A stretch of DNA of 64,000 nucleotides from Stictocephala bisonia (lineage: Eukaryota; Arthropoda; Insecta; Hemiptera; Membracidae). The notes below the pieces were generated by a model, which did not search any database, was not told the origin of the DNA, and saw only the letters and a program-made list of their open reading frames with translations. How positions within the stretch are numbered: the stretch's first letter is position 1; each line of letters begins with the position of its first letter. The position numbers and the translations under genes are program-made. The DNA lies in NCBI GenBank assembly GCA_035578905.1, contig JAQJVL010000101.1, positions 1,152,001-1,216,000 on the forward strand. Reading direction: 5' to 3'. Shown piece by piece: positions 45,405-57,105 of this stretch.

Positions 45405-48400
45405 CAATTGTGATAGATAGTCAATTGACTGAGTCAGGACTATAAACCTCTGTAACAGATAGTCAATGGACTGAGTCAGGACTACAAACCACTGTAACGA
45501 ATGGTCAATGGACTGAGTCAGGACTACAAACCACTGCAACGGATGGTCTATGGACTGACAGAACTATAAACCACTATTACAAATAGTCAATTTACTGAGT
45601 CAGGACAACAAACCACTGTAACAGATAGTCAGTGTACTGAGTCAGGACTACAAACCACTGTAACAGATAGTCAATGGACTGAGTAAGGAATATAAACCAC
45701 TGTAACAGATAGTCAGTGGACTTGGTCTGTACTATAAACCACTGTAACAGATAGTCAATGGACTGAGTCAGGACTATAAATCACTGTAACAGATAGTCAA
45801 TGGACTGAGTCAGGACTATAAACCACTGTAACAGATAGTCAATGGACTGAGTCAGGACTATAAACCACTGTAACAGATAGTCAATTGACTGAGTCAGGAC
45901 TATAAACCACTGTTACAGATAGTCAATGGACTGAGTCAGGACTATAAACCACTGTAACAGATGGTTAATGGACTGAGTCAGGACTATAAACCACTGTAAC
46001 AGATAGTTAATGGACTGTCAGGACTATAAACCACTGTAACAGATAGTCAATGGACTGAGTCAGGACTATAAACCACTGTAACAGATAGTTAATATTCTGA
46101 GTCAGGACTATAAACCACTGTAACAGATAGTCAGTGGACTGAGTTAGGACTACAAACCACTGTAACAGATAGTCAATGGACTGAGTCAGGAATATAAACC
46201 ACTGTAACAGATAGTCAGTGGACTTGGTCTGTACTATAAACCACTGTAACAGATAGTCAGTGGACTGAGTTAGGACTACAAACCACTGTAACAGATGGTC
46301 AATGGACTGAGTTAGGACTACAAACCACTGTAACAGATAGTCAATGGACTTTGTTAGGACTACAAACAACTGTAACAGATAGTCAGTGGACATGGTCTGT
46401 ACTATAAACCACTGTAACAGATAGTCAATGGACTGAGTCAGGACTATAAACCACTGTAACAGAGAGTCAGTGGACTGAGTTAGGACTACAAACCACTGTA
46501 AAAGATAGTCAATGGACTGAGTCAGGACTACAAACCACTGCAATGGATGGTCAATGGACTGAGTCAGGACTATTAACCACTGTAACAGATATACAATGGA
46601 CTGAGTCAGGACTACAAACCACTGCAACGGATGGTCTATGGACTGAGTCAAGACTATAAACCACTGTAACAGATAGTCAGTGGACTGAGTTTAGGACTAC
46701 AAACCACTGTAACAGATAGTCAATGGACTGAGTAAGGAATATAAACCACTGTAACAGATAGTCAGTGGACTTGGTCTGTACTATAAACCACTGTAACAGA
46801 TAGTCAATGGACTGAGTCAGGACTATAAATCACTGTAACAGATAGTCAGTGGACTGAGTCAGGACTATAAACCACTGTAACAGATAGTCAGTGGACTGAG
46901 TCAGGACTATAAACCACTGTAACAGATAGTCAATGGACTGAGTCAGGATTATAAACCGCTGTTACAGATAGTCAGAGGACTGAGTCAGGACTATAAACCA
47001 CTGCAACAGATAGTCAATGGACTGAGTCAGGACTACAAACCACTGCAACGGATGGTATATGGACTGTCAGTACTATAAACCACTGTAACTGATAGTTAAT
47101 AGACTGAGTCACGACAATAAACCACTGTAACAGATAGTCAATGGACTGAGTCAGGACTATAAACCACTGTAACAGATAGTCAGTGGACTGAGTTAGGACT
47201 ACAAACCACTGTAACAGATAGTCAATGGGCTGAGTCAGGAATATAAACCACTGTAACAGATAGTCAGTGGACTTGGTCTGTACTATAAACCACTGTAACA
47301 GATAGTCAATGGACTGAGTTAGGACTACAAACCACTGTAACAGATAGTCAATGGACTGAGTTAGGACTACAAACCACTGTAACAGATAGTCAATGGACTG
47401 AGTTAAGAATACAAACAACTGTAACAGATAGTCTAACTGTGGACATGGTCTGTACTATAAACAACTGTAACAGATAGTCTAACTGTGGACATGGTCTGTA
47501 CTATAAACCACTGTAACAGATAGTCAATGGACTGAGTCAGGACTATAAACCACTGTAACAGATAGTCAGTGGACTGAGTTAGGACTAAAAACCACTGTAA
47601 CAGATAGTCAATGGACTGATTCAGGACTATAAACCACTGTAACAGATAGTCAGTGAACTTGGTCTCTACTATAAACCACTGTAACTGATAGTCAGTGGAC
47701 TGAGTTACGACTACAAACCACTGTAACAGATAGTCTATGTACTGAGTCAGGACTATAAACCACTGTAACAGATAGTCAATGTACTTAGTCAGGACTATTA
47801 ACCACTGTAACAGATAGTCAATGGACTGAGTCAGGACTATAAACCACTGTAACAGATAGTCAATGGATTTGGTCTGTACTATAAACCATTGTAACAAATA
47901 GTCAATGGACTGAGTAAGGACTATAAACCACTGTAACAGATAGTCAATAGACTGAGGCAGGACTATAAACCACTGTAACAGATAGTCAGTGGACTGAGTC
48001 AGGTCTATAAACTACTGTAACAGATAGTCAATGGACTTGGTCTGTACTACAAACTATTGTAACAGATAGTCAATGGACTGAGTCAGGACTATAAACCACT
48101 GTAACAGATAGTCAGTGCACTGAATAAGGACTGTAAACCACTGTAACAGATAGTCAGTGGACTGAGTCAGGACTATATACCACTGTAACAGATAGTGAGT
48201 GCACTGAATAAGGACTGTAAACCACTGTAACAGATAGTCAGTGGACTGGGTCTTTACTATAAACCGTTGTAACAGATAGTCAGTGGACTGGGTCTTTACT
48301 ATAAACCGTTGTAACAGATAGTCAGTGGACTTGGTCTTTACTATAAACCGTTGTAACAGATAGTCAGTTGACTGAGTAATAACTACATAACAATGTAACA

Positions 48401-48585
48401 GATTGTCAATTGACTACTATAACAGTCCATGGATATTTAGGATGTAGACTGAGTTTGGATTTCAAACCATTATAACAGATAGTAAGTGGACTGAGTTAGG
48501 TCTAAAAACCATGCAATAGATAGTCTGTGTACGAACAATGACTGTATACCAATGTAACAGATATTCAGTTAACTGTGAGTGGACT
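45405..48585. repeat. 42-bp satellite (type 2), left block, about 75 copies
   Basis: Units of 42 bp close to ACCACTGTAACAGATAGTCA followed by ATGGACTGAGTCAGGACTATAA. A recurrent variant has GTGGACTTGGTCTGTACTATA. Because 42 is divisible by three, minus-strand frames of up to 214 codons read as 14-residue repeats (with TQSIDYLLQWFIVL). They break wherever an indel occurs and carry no other domain. Confidence 0.97.
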
Positions 48586-48591
48586 ATTATA

Positions 48592-49527
48592 CAGGATGAT
48601 TGAAAAGTAAGTTGAATTTCTCGTAACTATTTGCTATTTTAAATTTGTGGAATCTGGTAGCTGCAATCTTACTAGAACAAAGGGCTAGACTAATACTGAT
48701 AGTTTTCAAATATTTGACCCTCAAGGAAAACGTGAGAGTAACTCGAAATGTTTAAACAGCGCTTATATTCTTGTAACATATTATTTTAAAGGTTTTGGTT
48801 AGTAAATAAAAAGTACACTTACAAATTTGAAATCGGACAACTCTATAAGAAAAGGCAGCCTCTCAAAGTTTTGACGCTCAATGGAAAGGGGGGGTGGAGT
48901 GTAATTCAAAATATACAAATAGTACTTTTAATCTTGTGAATATCATTTAAAGGTTTTGGTTAGTCAATAAAAATACACTTTATTGAATATATTTATAAGT
49001 TTGAAATATTTAAATAATAGGGCCTTACTGTAAAAATATTTATTAAATAAGTGCTTAACTCAATGTTAAGAATCACAATGAAGCTCACTTACGTTTATGG
49101 CTGCCATTTCTTGTAGGGTTGTCCAATTTCAAACCGTTTAGTGTATTATTTTATTGGCTAACCAAGGCCTTTAAAATGATATGTTACGAGACTTCAAGTG
49201 TTATTTGAAATTTTAAGTCCCCACTCCACTTTCCCCTGAGGGTCAATATTTTGTGAGGCTGCCATTTATTGGAGAGTGGTTCGATTTCAAATCTTTAAGT
49301 ATATTTTTTATTGGCTAACCAAGACCTTTAAAATAATATGTTATAAGAATTTGAGTGATAGTTGAACAATTTGAGTTACTCCCCCCCCCCCCACGCTTTC
49401 CCCTGAGGGTCAAAAACTATCGTTATTATTGTAGCTTTTTGTATCTAGTAAGATTCCAGCAAACACATTCACATTTTTAAAATAATAAAAGTTAAGGGGA
49501 GGTACAACTTACTTTCCAATCACCCTG
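48592..49527. mobile_element. Foldback TIR element inserted in a satellite
   Basis: The left end CAGGATGATTGAAAAGTAAG is the inverted match of the right end (CTTACTTTCCAATCACCCTG), and TATA flanks both sides (48588-48591, 49528-49531). The halves are long inverted repeats. Each arm additionally contains two related sub-units marked by GACCCTCAGGGGAAA and AAAGGTTTTGGTTAGTCAAT. The apex lies at about 48990-49100. No transposase frame is present. A C13 tract lies at about 49380. The 42-bp satellite resumes on the other side. Confidence 0.88.
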
Positions 49528-49554
49528 TATACCATTTTATCAGTTAGACAGAGG

Positions 49555-50305
49555 ATTTTGTTAAGACATTGTAACGAATATTCAGTGAACTGAGTTAGGA
49601 CTATAATCCATTGTTACAGATAGTCAGTGAACTGAGTTAGGACTATAATCCATTGTTACAGATAGTCAGTGAACTGAGTTAGGACTATAAACCATTCTTA
49701 CAGATAGTCAGTGAACTGAGTTAGGACTATAAACCACTGTAACAGATAGTCAGTGAACTGAGTTAGGACTATAAATCATTGTTACAGATAGTCAGTGAAC
49801 TGAGTTAGGACTATAAACCACTGTAACAGATAATCAGTGAACTGAGTTAGGACTATAAATCATTGTTACAGATAATCAGTGAACTGAGTTAGGACTATAA
49901 TCCATTGTTACAGATAGTCAGTGAACTGAGTTAGGACTATAAACCATTTTTACAGATAGTCAGTGAACTGTTAGGACTATAAACCATTCTTACAGATAGT
50001 CAGTGAAGTTAGGACTATAAACCATTGTTACAGATAGTCAGTGAACTGTTAGGACTATAAACCATTCTTACAGATAGTCAGTGAACTGAGTTAGGACTAT
50101 AAACCACTGTAACAGATAATCAGTGAACTGAGATAGGACTATAAACCATTGTTACAGATAGTCAGTGAACTGAGTTAGGACTATAAACCACTGTAACAGA
50201 TAGTGAACTGAGTTAGGACTATAAACCACTGTAACAGATAATCAGTGAACTGAGTTAGGACTATAAACCATTGTTACAGATAGTCAGTGAACTGAGTTAA
50301 ATTTA
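49555..50305. repeat. 42-bp satellite (type 2), right block, about 18 copies
   Basis: It continues the array beyond the foldback element but with a different consensus: CATTGTTACAGATAGTCAGT followed by GAACTGAGTTAGGACTATAAAC. Some units lack 2-9 bp. Confidence 0.96.
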
Positions 50306-50467
50306 AAAGCCACTATACAAATGCAGTCATACCCTCCCCCTGCAAGCGCAATATCACATTTTAAATATCCCACCAGAATGATTCCCTGATTAATTTTACG
50401 TTATTTTTAATTATATTTTTCCAAGTTCTCTGAAAAATATAATTATACCTTCCATATCTCTGTATTT

Positions 50468-50705
50468 TAGACTATCCATCCGACTTGTATCCAAGTGCAT
50501 GTATCTGAGTATCATCTAAAGCGATCCATCCTAGTAGTTTTTGTTTATATGTATCACAGTAATATCCGAGTATACCAATATCTGAATGGATCCATCCAAG
50601 CACTATCCGAATACATCCATCCGAATAGTTACAAGTATATGGATCCCAATAATATTCTCAAGTGTATCCGTCTGAGTAGTATTCAGGTGGGTCCATTGTA
50701 CTATG
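50468..50705. repeat. Degenerate ~24-bp tandem repeat
   Basis: Recurrent words ATCCATCC, CCGAGTA/CCGAATA and GTATCCAAGTG spaced at about 22-26 bp indicate an old minisatellite. The 79-codon plus frame at 50495-50734 is generated by it. Confidence 0.6.
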
Positions 50706-50789
50706 ATATCTTGGTAATCAACCCAATCTACTGAGTAACTTCTTTTAATTATATCGAGATTTTGTATGAAAGAACGCGAAGAACATTTC

Positions 50790-50814
50790 AGTTAACGGAC
50801 CTTTTCCGTTAACT
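50790..50814. other. Perfect 10-bp stem hairpin
   Basis: AGTTAACGGA and TCCGTTAACT form a perfect inverted repeat around a CCTTT loop. The right stem supplies the TTAA that borders the adjacent TIR element, so the hairpin may mark a nested or previous insertion. Confidence 0.8.
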
Positions 50815-51097
50815 CACTACCACTACTTCTTTATTGTAATTAAAGTTAGTTTATTTTAGGTTAGGTCAGGATAGGTAAGGTTAGGTTAGGTTAGTCGGTT
50901 ACTAAATTTGATAACAAACTGGTTGACCCAATGATTGACTTGCCGCCGAATGCGCTCTCCGTGAGTAAGTTTTAGGAAAGCGATAAGATAAGGCCAGCGA
51001 TATCGGATTCCTAGCGGATACGGAATACCACAGTGAACAGAAAAATGATTTGGGAACGGTTTTTAGATCAATACAATGTCTATCCGGTGGTAGTGAA
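50813..51097. mobile_element. TTAA-flanked MITE with CACTACCAC ends
   Basis: The ends CTCACTACCACT (left) and GGTGGTAGTGAA (right) are inverted repeats, bordered by TTAA at 50809-50812 and 51098-51101. A TTAA duplication is characteristic of piggyBac-type transposition. The CACTA-like terminus with 3-bp duplications was considered, but the 3-bp flanks do not match. The interior (285 bp) includes TTAGG-type pentamers at 50870-50915 and no coding sequence. Confidence 0.65.
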
Positions 51098-51101
51098 TTA
51101 A

Positions 51102-52190
51102 TGGAAAAGATCCCAGTTGACGTTTTATAATTTAACTTATTGTTTTATTGTTTTAATTGTTTATAGCATTTTGATTTTTTTTTCTATAGGTGAATGGTAT
51201 AGGCCTAACTCTGTTCACCCCATAAATTTTCGATTAAGCTTAAGGTTTATTTATATATAAATATTATTTTATTAGGATTTAATAGTTTTTGAAAATATTA
51301 TTTGCTTCTTTTCCTCAGCTCTTAATCCCTGCAATTAATTTTTTCAATTGGCTTAAAAAATTAATCAATCACATTTGGTCTGTCTTCGTCACTTATTTAT
51401 AAATCAAAACAGCCATCATCAATATGCCTTACTTCGCAGAAAAGGCTAATCATTGCAATATTGATATGTAAATAAAAAAATTAACGCAAAATAATCAAAT
51501 TAAATAAATTAATAAATATTAAGAAAGTAAAATACAACAATCACAACTTTATGAGTCCGTATGCTTATAGGAATTTTAGGTTGAAAACTTATAAAATAAC
51601 TAAATAATAAAAAACCTTATACAATAAACACCAATATTCGCAATAAAACTGCAACATTAAAAATTTTATTTTTGCTAAATTTGATGTATTCATAGTTAAA
51701 ATATACAATTGATAATTTTTAAGAATAACGGAAAATGTCTAGAAATATTCACGAAACAAAAAAGGACAATTCTTAAAGCATATTTAACAGCCAGCCAGTA
51801 AATTGATAAAAAAGGTTTGATAGAAGTGTGAATCAAAATATAACAGGTTATTACGCACATTAAAATTTACAATAAAAATATATCTCATGTTCATAAATAA
51901 CAACAACAAAAATAGATTTATCTACATGTATTTTTAAGATAACATATTCATTATTTGTTCAAACTTACAAGTACGACATTAAAAGAAATTACAGATTTAT
52001 ACTGTATATATACACGCAGAAAAGATAACAGTTTGAAATACCAGCATTACACTGTGTAGTTTTACTAGGTTAAGTCGTTTAACTTATTTTTGAAGTAAAT
52101 TAATTGTACTATAACCGCAATAAAACATAACTGATTGTAAAATATTTTAATATCCGGTAAGGTTCCACTTGTTGATTTGTTAATATGCTT
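51102..52190. other. AT-rich non-coding region
   Basis: No gene or repeat recognised. Confidence 0.55.
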
Positions 52191-52194
52191 CTAT

Positions 52195-52439
52195 TGCATT
52201 TCCGCTTTTCACGGAAAGGGAAGTCGAATGCAGTGAATGAGAGGGAGGAAGCAGTATGGAAAGTGCATGGAGGGGAGGGGCTTATTTTTCTCCACTCAAT
52301 GGAGGGTTGTATTCCAGCAGTTAGTTTGTAAAGTCGCTACGAGAAGCGGTAGCAGACGGACCTTTATCGACTGTCCAGTACGATGCTGCACTCTTGTGAG
52401 CTACCATTAAACTTACTAGATGAGTTAAGTCTTCATTTC
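52195..52439 (+). promoter_or_regulatory. Candidate promoter and 5' non-coding exon
   Basis: A GC-richer island (about 50 percent) in an AT-rich setting. It has a GAGAGGGAGG-type purine block (52240-52270) and initiator-like CAGTTAG (about 52318) and CCAGTACG. A near-consensus splice donor, TTCA|GTGAGTATG, ends a possible first exon at about 52439. No long frame is open across it, as expected for a 5' UTR. The nearest candidate coding exon on this strand begins at 54613. The start site is inferred, not seen. Confidence 0.4.
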
Positions 52440-52444
52440 AGTGA

Positions 52445-53369
52445 GTATGTAAGGTTATAAAAACACAATGTAGTATATCATTATAGTTAATGTAAACTGT
52501 TGAGTAATAATAACATAAAAATTACTTTATAGTTTTATTTTTTTGTGTTGATATTTAGCTGATTTGCTTTGCTATATGCGATGGATTTGTAAAATCTAAA
52601 CGTAAAGTTTTAGGTTATGTATTCATCTTGGAAAAATACTAAAACAATGTCACAAAACAAACACAGAAATAAAACTACTAGCAATAATAATTTTCTTTTG
52701 TAATTTATAAATTCACATAGCTTTTACCAAATTACCAAATTGTTTTACAATATGATGTAATTTTTTTTTTTTTTTAATTTCTCTTCGTTAAAGTATTAGG
52801 CCTCTAAAACAAAATGCATCATCATTGATTGCCAAAAAACGTTAATATGATTTATCATTTTGTAACTCATCTCACGTGCTTGATTATTACTAGATATATA
52901 TAGTATGCGTTGTTTGGCTAACTGTGCAAATTGTATAACTGATGGTATTTGTATGTTTTTAATATTGTAATAACAGTTACTTTTAAAATATTATAATTAA
53001 CGTTTCAATTATTTTATTGAATGTGAATTGTGTAGTTACTAATATAAGTGAACAATCCAAAAACTCAATAGAAATTTTTCATTTTAAAATGTAAATAGTT
53101 GAATAAATATATACAATTTACCTTTAAAATATTTATTTATTGAGAATACGATTTTGATGCCAAAAATACATACAACTTTTTATTTCCAGTGTTTTCAATA
53201 TAAATTTCAAGCCAGTCACAAACTAAGCTAACCTGTGGAATAAACCCATTTTATGTAATATCTAAGATTATAGATTAATGGCATTAATAGTCTTATAATA
53301 GTACTATTGGATTTAGAATAAAATAATTAACCAACTATTCAATTGAAAATGCTGATATTTTCTACAGCT

Positions 53370-53414
<45 letters not shown>

Positions 53415-54590
53415 TCAATAACAGAGGTATGAAAAAACGTTGAGTGTTAATGAATACGTATAAACCTACTCTGTAGAAGGCCATCTTTTCTGTAGAATGT
53501 ATAATTAAAAATACCTCAATGTCAAATTAATGGTTGAATTTCATAAGGTGGTTTCTTTTTAAATGTTTTCCACTCATAATGTGTTGTCTTAATATTTGGT
53601 ATAGACGCGTAATACAATATCAAATTCTGATAGCAACATATTATTTCCTTTTTTTCAAGATAAGTACGTATGGTACTTATTTAAAATAGTCTCGGTTGCT
53701 ACAATTAATTTGTGTAACCGTTCATGATGTTTTTGTTTGTAATTCCTTAAAAGTAGGGTGCCATAAAAACCAAACCGGCTGGAAGAGTAATTCTGAGTTT
53801 GAAACAATAAACGAAAATCAGTTTCTAAATGGATTGTGTGAAAACCAAACGTTTAATTGATAACGTTTTATCAATCTTACTACAAAAGTATAATCACAAT
53901 ATATTTTCACCTTTATCTTTATAGTTAGTGTCTAATAGCGAATACTTTATTATTTATTAATTAATGGCTAAACCTACACTACACAAGGCTATCATCACTT
54001 TTCTTCCCATGACAATTACCAGAAACGAAACCATAAGATTCGAATGACGAACGCTCAAAAAATGGGTTGAAGATGTGTTAACTATTTTACTTAAACATTT
54101 TATTTTTATTGACAGTAATTTTAATTACACCTATTATTTTATTTAAAAACAAAATAAATATTTCATAGCGAACTTATGCACTTACAAACAGATTACTAGT
54201 TTGGTGATTGTTAGTTCGTGATTATTTCGAGAAGATATTTTCAAACCATGATAAGTAGAGTAAAGCGCAAAGTGCTGTTAATGCAGTTGCAAAGAACCGT
54301 TCAAATGTAACGTGATCTGTGATCGAACTTTTAAATGTAATTGTCATTATTGATACAAACGCGATTTGTTATAAATTTGTTTTTTAACCATTATAAATGT
54401 TCTAAAAATTATAATATTCAGTTAATTGTTTGAAAGCTCTTATATTTTTATTTTGATAGTGATTGTAAATTAAATCAAAGCAGCGTGAAATTAAAGCTTA
54501 TTAAATGATGTGGTTAACTCGTTTGTCTGCAAAGATGATGTTTTTGATGAATTATTAATTTAAGTGTGTTAACTCCTAGTTTAGTGGTAC
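52445..54590. other. AT-rich region, possibly an intron, with a T42 tract
   Basis: No gene recognised. A poly-T run of about 42 bases lies at 53372-53413. If the flanking exon candidates are joined, this would be a 2.2-kb intron. Confidence 0.5.
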
Positions 54591-54597
54591 ATCTTAC

Positions 54598-54751
54598 TTG
54601 TTGTTCTGTGAGATGTCCGGTGGCAGCTGGAGATGCTGGACAATGAGAGACGGGATGCTGGAGAACCAGTTGAACTGGACCGAAGGGGTAGCGGCCAGTC
54701 CAGCTGCTGTGTCGGCACCTGGCCTAAGCCCTAGTTGTATGCAAATATTTG
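54598..54751 (+). CDS. Candidate coding exon, strand ambiguous
   Basis: A compact GC-rich (about 57 percent) block with open frames on both strands. On the plus strand a pyrimidine-rich acceptor (CTTGTTGTTCTGTGAG) is followed at once by ATG (54613). A 46-codon frame begins MSGGSWRCWTMRDG and contains LENQLNWTEGVAAS, up to a weak donor TTTG|GTGTAA in phase 1. On the minus strand a frame through FNWFSSIPSLIVQHLQLPPD has many codons ending in G or C and reaches a good donor AACAA|GTAAGA, or the TAA stop. Its acceptor is poor. The composition argues for genuine coding on one of the strands. The plus reading fits the upstream promoter-like island, while the minus reading has more typical composition. 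No family recognised. Confidence 0.45.
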
Positions 54752-54799
54752 GTGTAATTGAAACCGGGCGAGGAAAGAGGAAACACAACTGTCGGTAAC

Positions 54800-55655
54800 A
54801 CGTTAATAAACCTAGATGTGCAATACATGAACTTGTACGATGAAGCGTAAATTTTATGTATGTTTACCACTAGAATTAAGACTGCACGATGACTTCACAG
54901 TACTAGCGAACATATGAAAGAGAACTGACTACGAAAATTAAAATAATAAAATACAATAGAAAACACTAATAAATAAGATAGTATGCCATGTGACAGCCAA
55001 ACAGTATTAACTATTTTAGAGAAAATTCACCTATACTTTATTACTATAAGTAGAATAAATTAAAATTGTTCTGAGTTTTTCGTTTTTGTATATTTTTTTT
55101 TATTTAATTAGTTGCACAGTAAGTTATTTGTTTAGTAATTGTATCAAAGTCAATTATTTATAATGTTCCAATTGTTCATATTATAAATCTCAATTTAAAT
55201 AATTAATGTAGAAGTGATCCATTTAGTATTTTATATTTCAATAGTCTAACTTGCTCGGTCACCCGACTTCGCTCAGGGAGTTGATATGAGGTTGTGTGAT
55301 GGTTAAAATAAAATAATAAATTGAAAATATAGGTATAATAAGAACAAATTTTCTTATTGAAAAAATTGTTCTAATCATTTACAGTACTTGTTTATAAACA
55401 ATATGTTTAATTTGGTATCCAATGTATGTGCACAAATTTAACGAATTTCCTACACGTAAGTAAACTATATTGAGTTCACCGTGAGACAAACAGAAGTCTG
55501 AGGTTGAATGCGTAATGGTTCAAAGTTTGTTTCTGCACTAGTTTGATTTGATTTGGTTTTGTTTTAGTTTTTGAATCTTTAAATGTGAACAGCAGTTCAT
55601 TACAGATCAGTGGTGAAATCATTTAGTTCTTCCTTTGGTAACTGATAAGAAACTT
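54800..55655. other. AT-rich non-coding region
   Basis: No gene or repeat recognised. Confidence 0.5.
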
Positions 55656-55657
55656 AC

Positions 55658-55733
55658 CCTGGAACTCACGACGGAATTTGCTATATGCACGTCCACCATT
55701 GGGTATGCCTTGATCGTACCACAATCAATGTTT
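55658..55733 (-). CDS. Weak candidate exon ending at a strong donor
   Basis: On the minus strand a frame of about 24 codons (including WYDQGIPNGGRAYSKFRREF) runs directly into a near-perfect donor CCAGG|GTAAGTTT. In-frame TGA lies just upstream and no good acceptor separates it from the frame. The exon may therefore be a pseudo-exon or use a weak acceptor. Confidence 0.3.
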
Positions 55734-55739
55734 AGTGAC

Positions 55740-56575
55740 ACGGTATCTCTGTGCGTTTTTAATGGCGTCAGATATAGTCGAGTGAAGCTATAACCATAAA
55801 AAATATCGAATGGTACTATAAAAAGGGGAATCAGAAAGAAAGTAAAAAAATATCCTAGTAGCCAACTTCTTTCTTTTTTATTTACTAATATTTTCCTACA
55901 AGTTAAGATTATTTAAACAGATGAAAAATGTTTTTACACCATTCCATTAAATGAATTAGTGTGTTAACATAAGTTATACATATCAATATATGCCTAACCC
56001 TCCCACAATTTCCTAAGCCCTCTTACAAATGTCATGTCAAATAAATAGCTCCCAAAAATCTGGATTTATTAAATTTTATTCACCAATTTACACATACCTG
56101 CAGGCTTGCGAGAGCTTTGAAGACGTGTACTTACGGTGAGCTCAGTAGGGATTTGAACCGAGGATATTGATCAAAATCTTTTCTGACGAAGGTTGTTTGT
56201 TCAATCTTATAATAGATACAGCAATTTGATAAAGTTTTAATTCTTATTTATTTTTTAACTTTGTGAGAATTTATTTTGAAACAATAACAGAGAAGAATTA
56301 TTAATAATTACAAATTAAAATGAATTGCATTAAAATAAGCATGAAAAAAAGTGAATATTGATTAAAATGTCTGATATTGTTATAAAAATTGTACTAAAAC
56401 TAGTTAATAATCGACATACGTTGTTTACTTTTGTAACTAAATGAGCTACTAAGTTGGTAACTAACTCAAAGAACAATACGTACAACAGTAAGGTAGAGTT
56501 GCCTAAAATTTAAACTTCTTATATGTCAATAAGGACTTGTGAAACTAAAAACAAAAACTATCATCTTTCAATCCA
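55740..56575. other. AT-rich non-coding region
   Basis: No gene. A B-box-like GGTTCAAATCC on the minus strand (about 56151-56161) is isolated. Confidence 0.5.
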
Positions 56576-56582
56576 GTTTTAA

Positions 56583-56833
56583 ATTTCTGTCATGAACAGC
56601 TTGATGTAATGCTTTAAGTATGGGCCTATATATTTCTGTCGTGAACCGCTTGATGTAATGCTTCATGTACGGGCCTGAAAATTTATTTCGTGAACAGCTT
56701 AATGTAATGCTTAATGTATGGACCTAAATATTTATGTCGTGAACAGCTTAATCTAATGCTTAATGTATGGGCCTAAATATTTATGTCGTGTACAGCTCGG
56801 TGTAGTGCTTAATGTATGGGCCTAAACACTTAT
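56583..56833. repeat. 49-bp tandem repeat, 5 copies
   Basis: Units begin at 56583, 56632, 56681, 56730 and 56779 with ATTTATGTCGTGAACAGCTT or a variant, and end near TATGGGCCTAAAT. There is a fixed 49-bp period with about 10 percent divergence. Confidence 0.95.
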
Positions 56834-56839
56834 GTTCGC

Positions 56840-57100
56840 TTTATTTATCGCCAAGTGTAAGAAACTTAGTCTATCAGCTGTCACACTTGATGGATATTTT
56901 TATGTTAAGTATAAACAAACTAGACCATCATAAAACAAAATCTTCATAAAAATCCATAAAATGTTTATAAACTGATTTCTTCTTATTAATCGACTTTGAA
57001 ACAACATAACGGAAAGGTTTTACATTTTAAAAGCAGTCCGCTTAGTCGCAACACTAAGTTGAGTGAGAGTGCATCATATCTGCAACATTTAATGTTCATT
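56840..57100. other. AT-rich spacer
   Basis: Nothing recognised between the 49-bp array and the Tigger-like element. Confidence 0.5.
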
Positions 57101-57105
57101 TAATA

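Noticed and set aside
46007..47897. Minus-strand ORFs of 134-214 codons with TQSIDYLLQWFIVL repeats
   Set aside because: They are translations of the 42-bp satellite, whose unit is a multiple of three. They break at indels and have no flanking non-repeat domain.
50813..51097. CACTA (EnSpm) transposon
   Set aside because: The tips read CACTA...TAGTG, but the 3-bp flanks (ACT and AAT) do not match, whereas TTAA flanks match exactly.
56140..56170. SINE or tRNA at an isolated B box
   Set aside because: GGTTCAAATCC occurs on the minus strand, but no A box or arm structure lies at the right distance.
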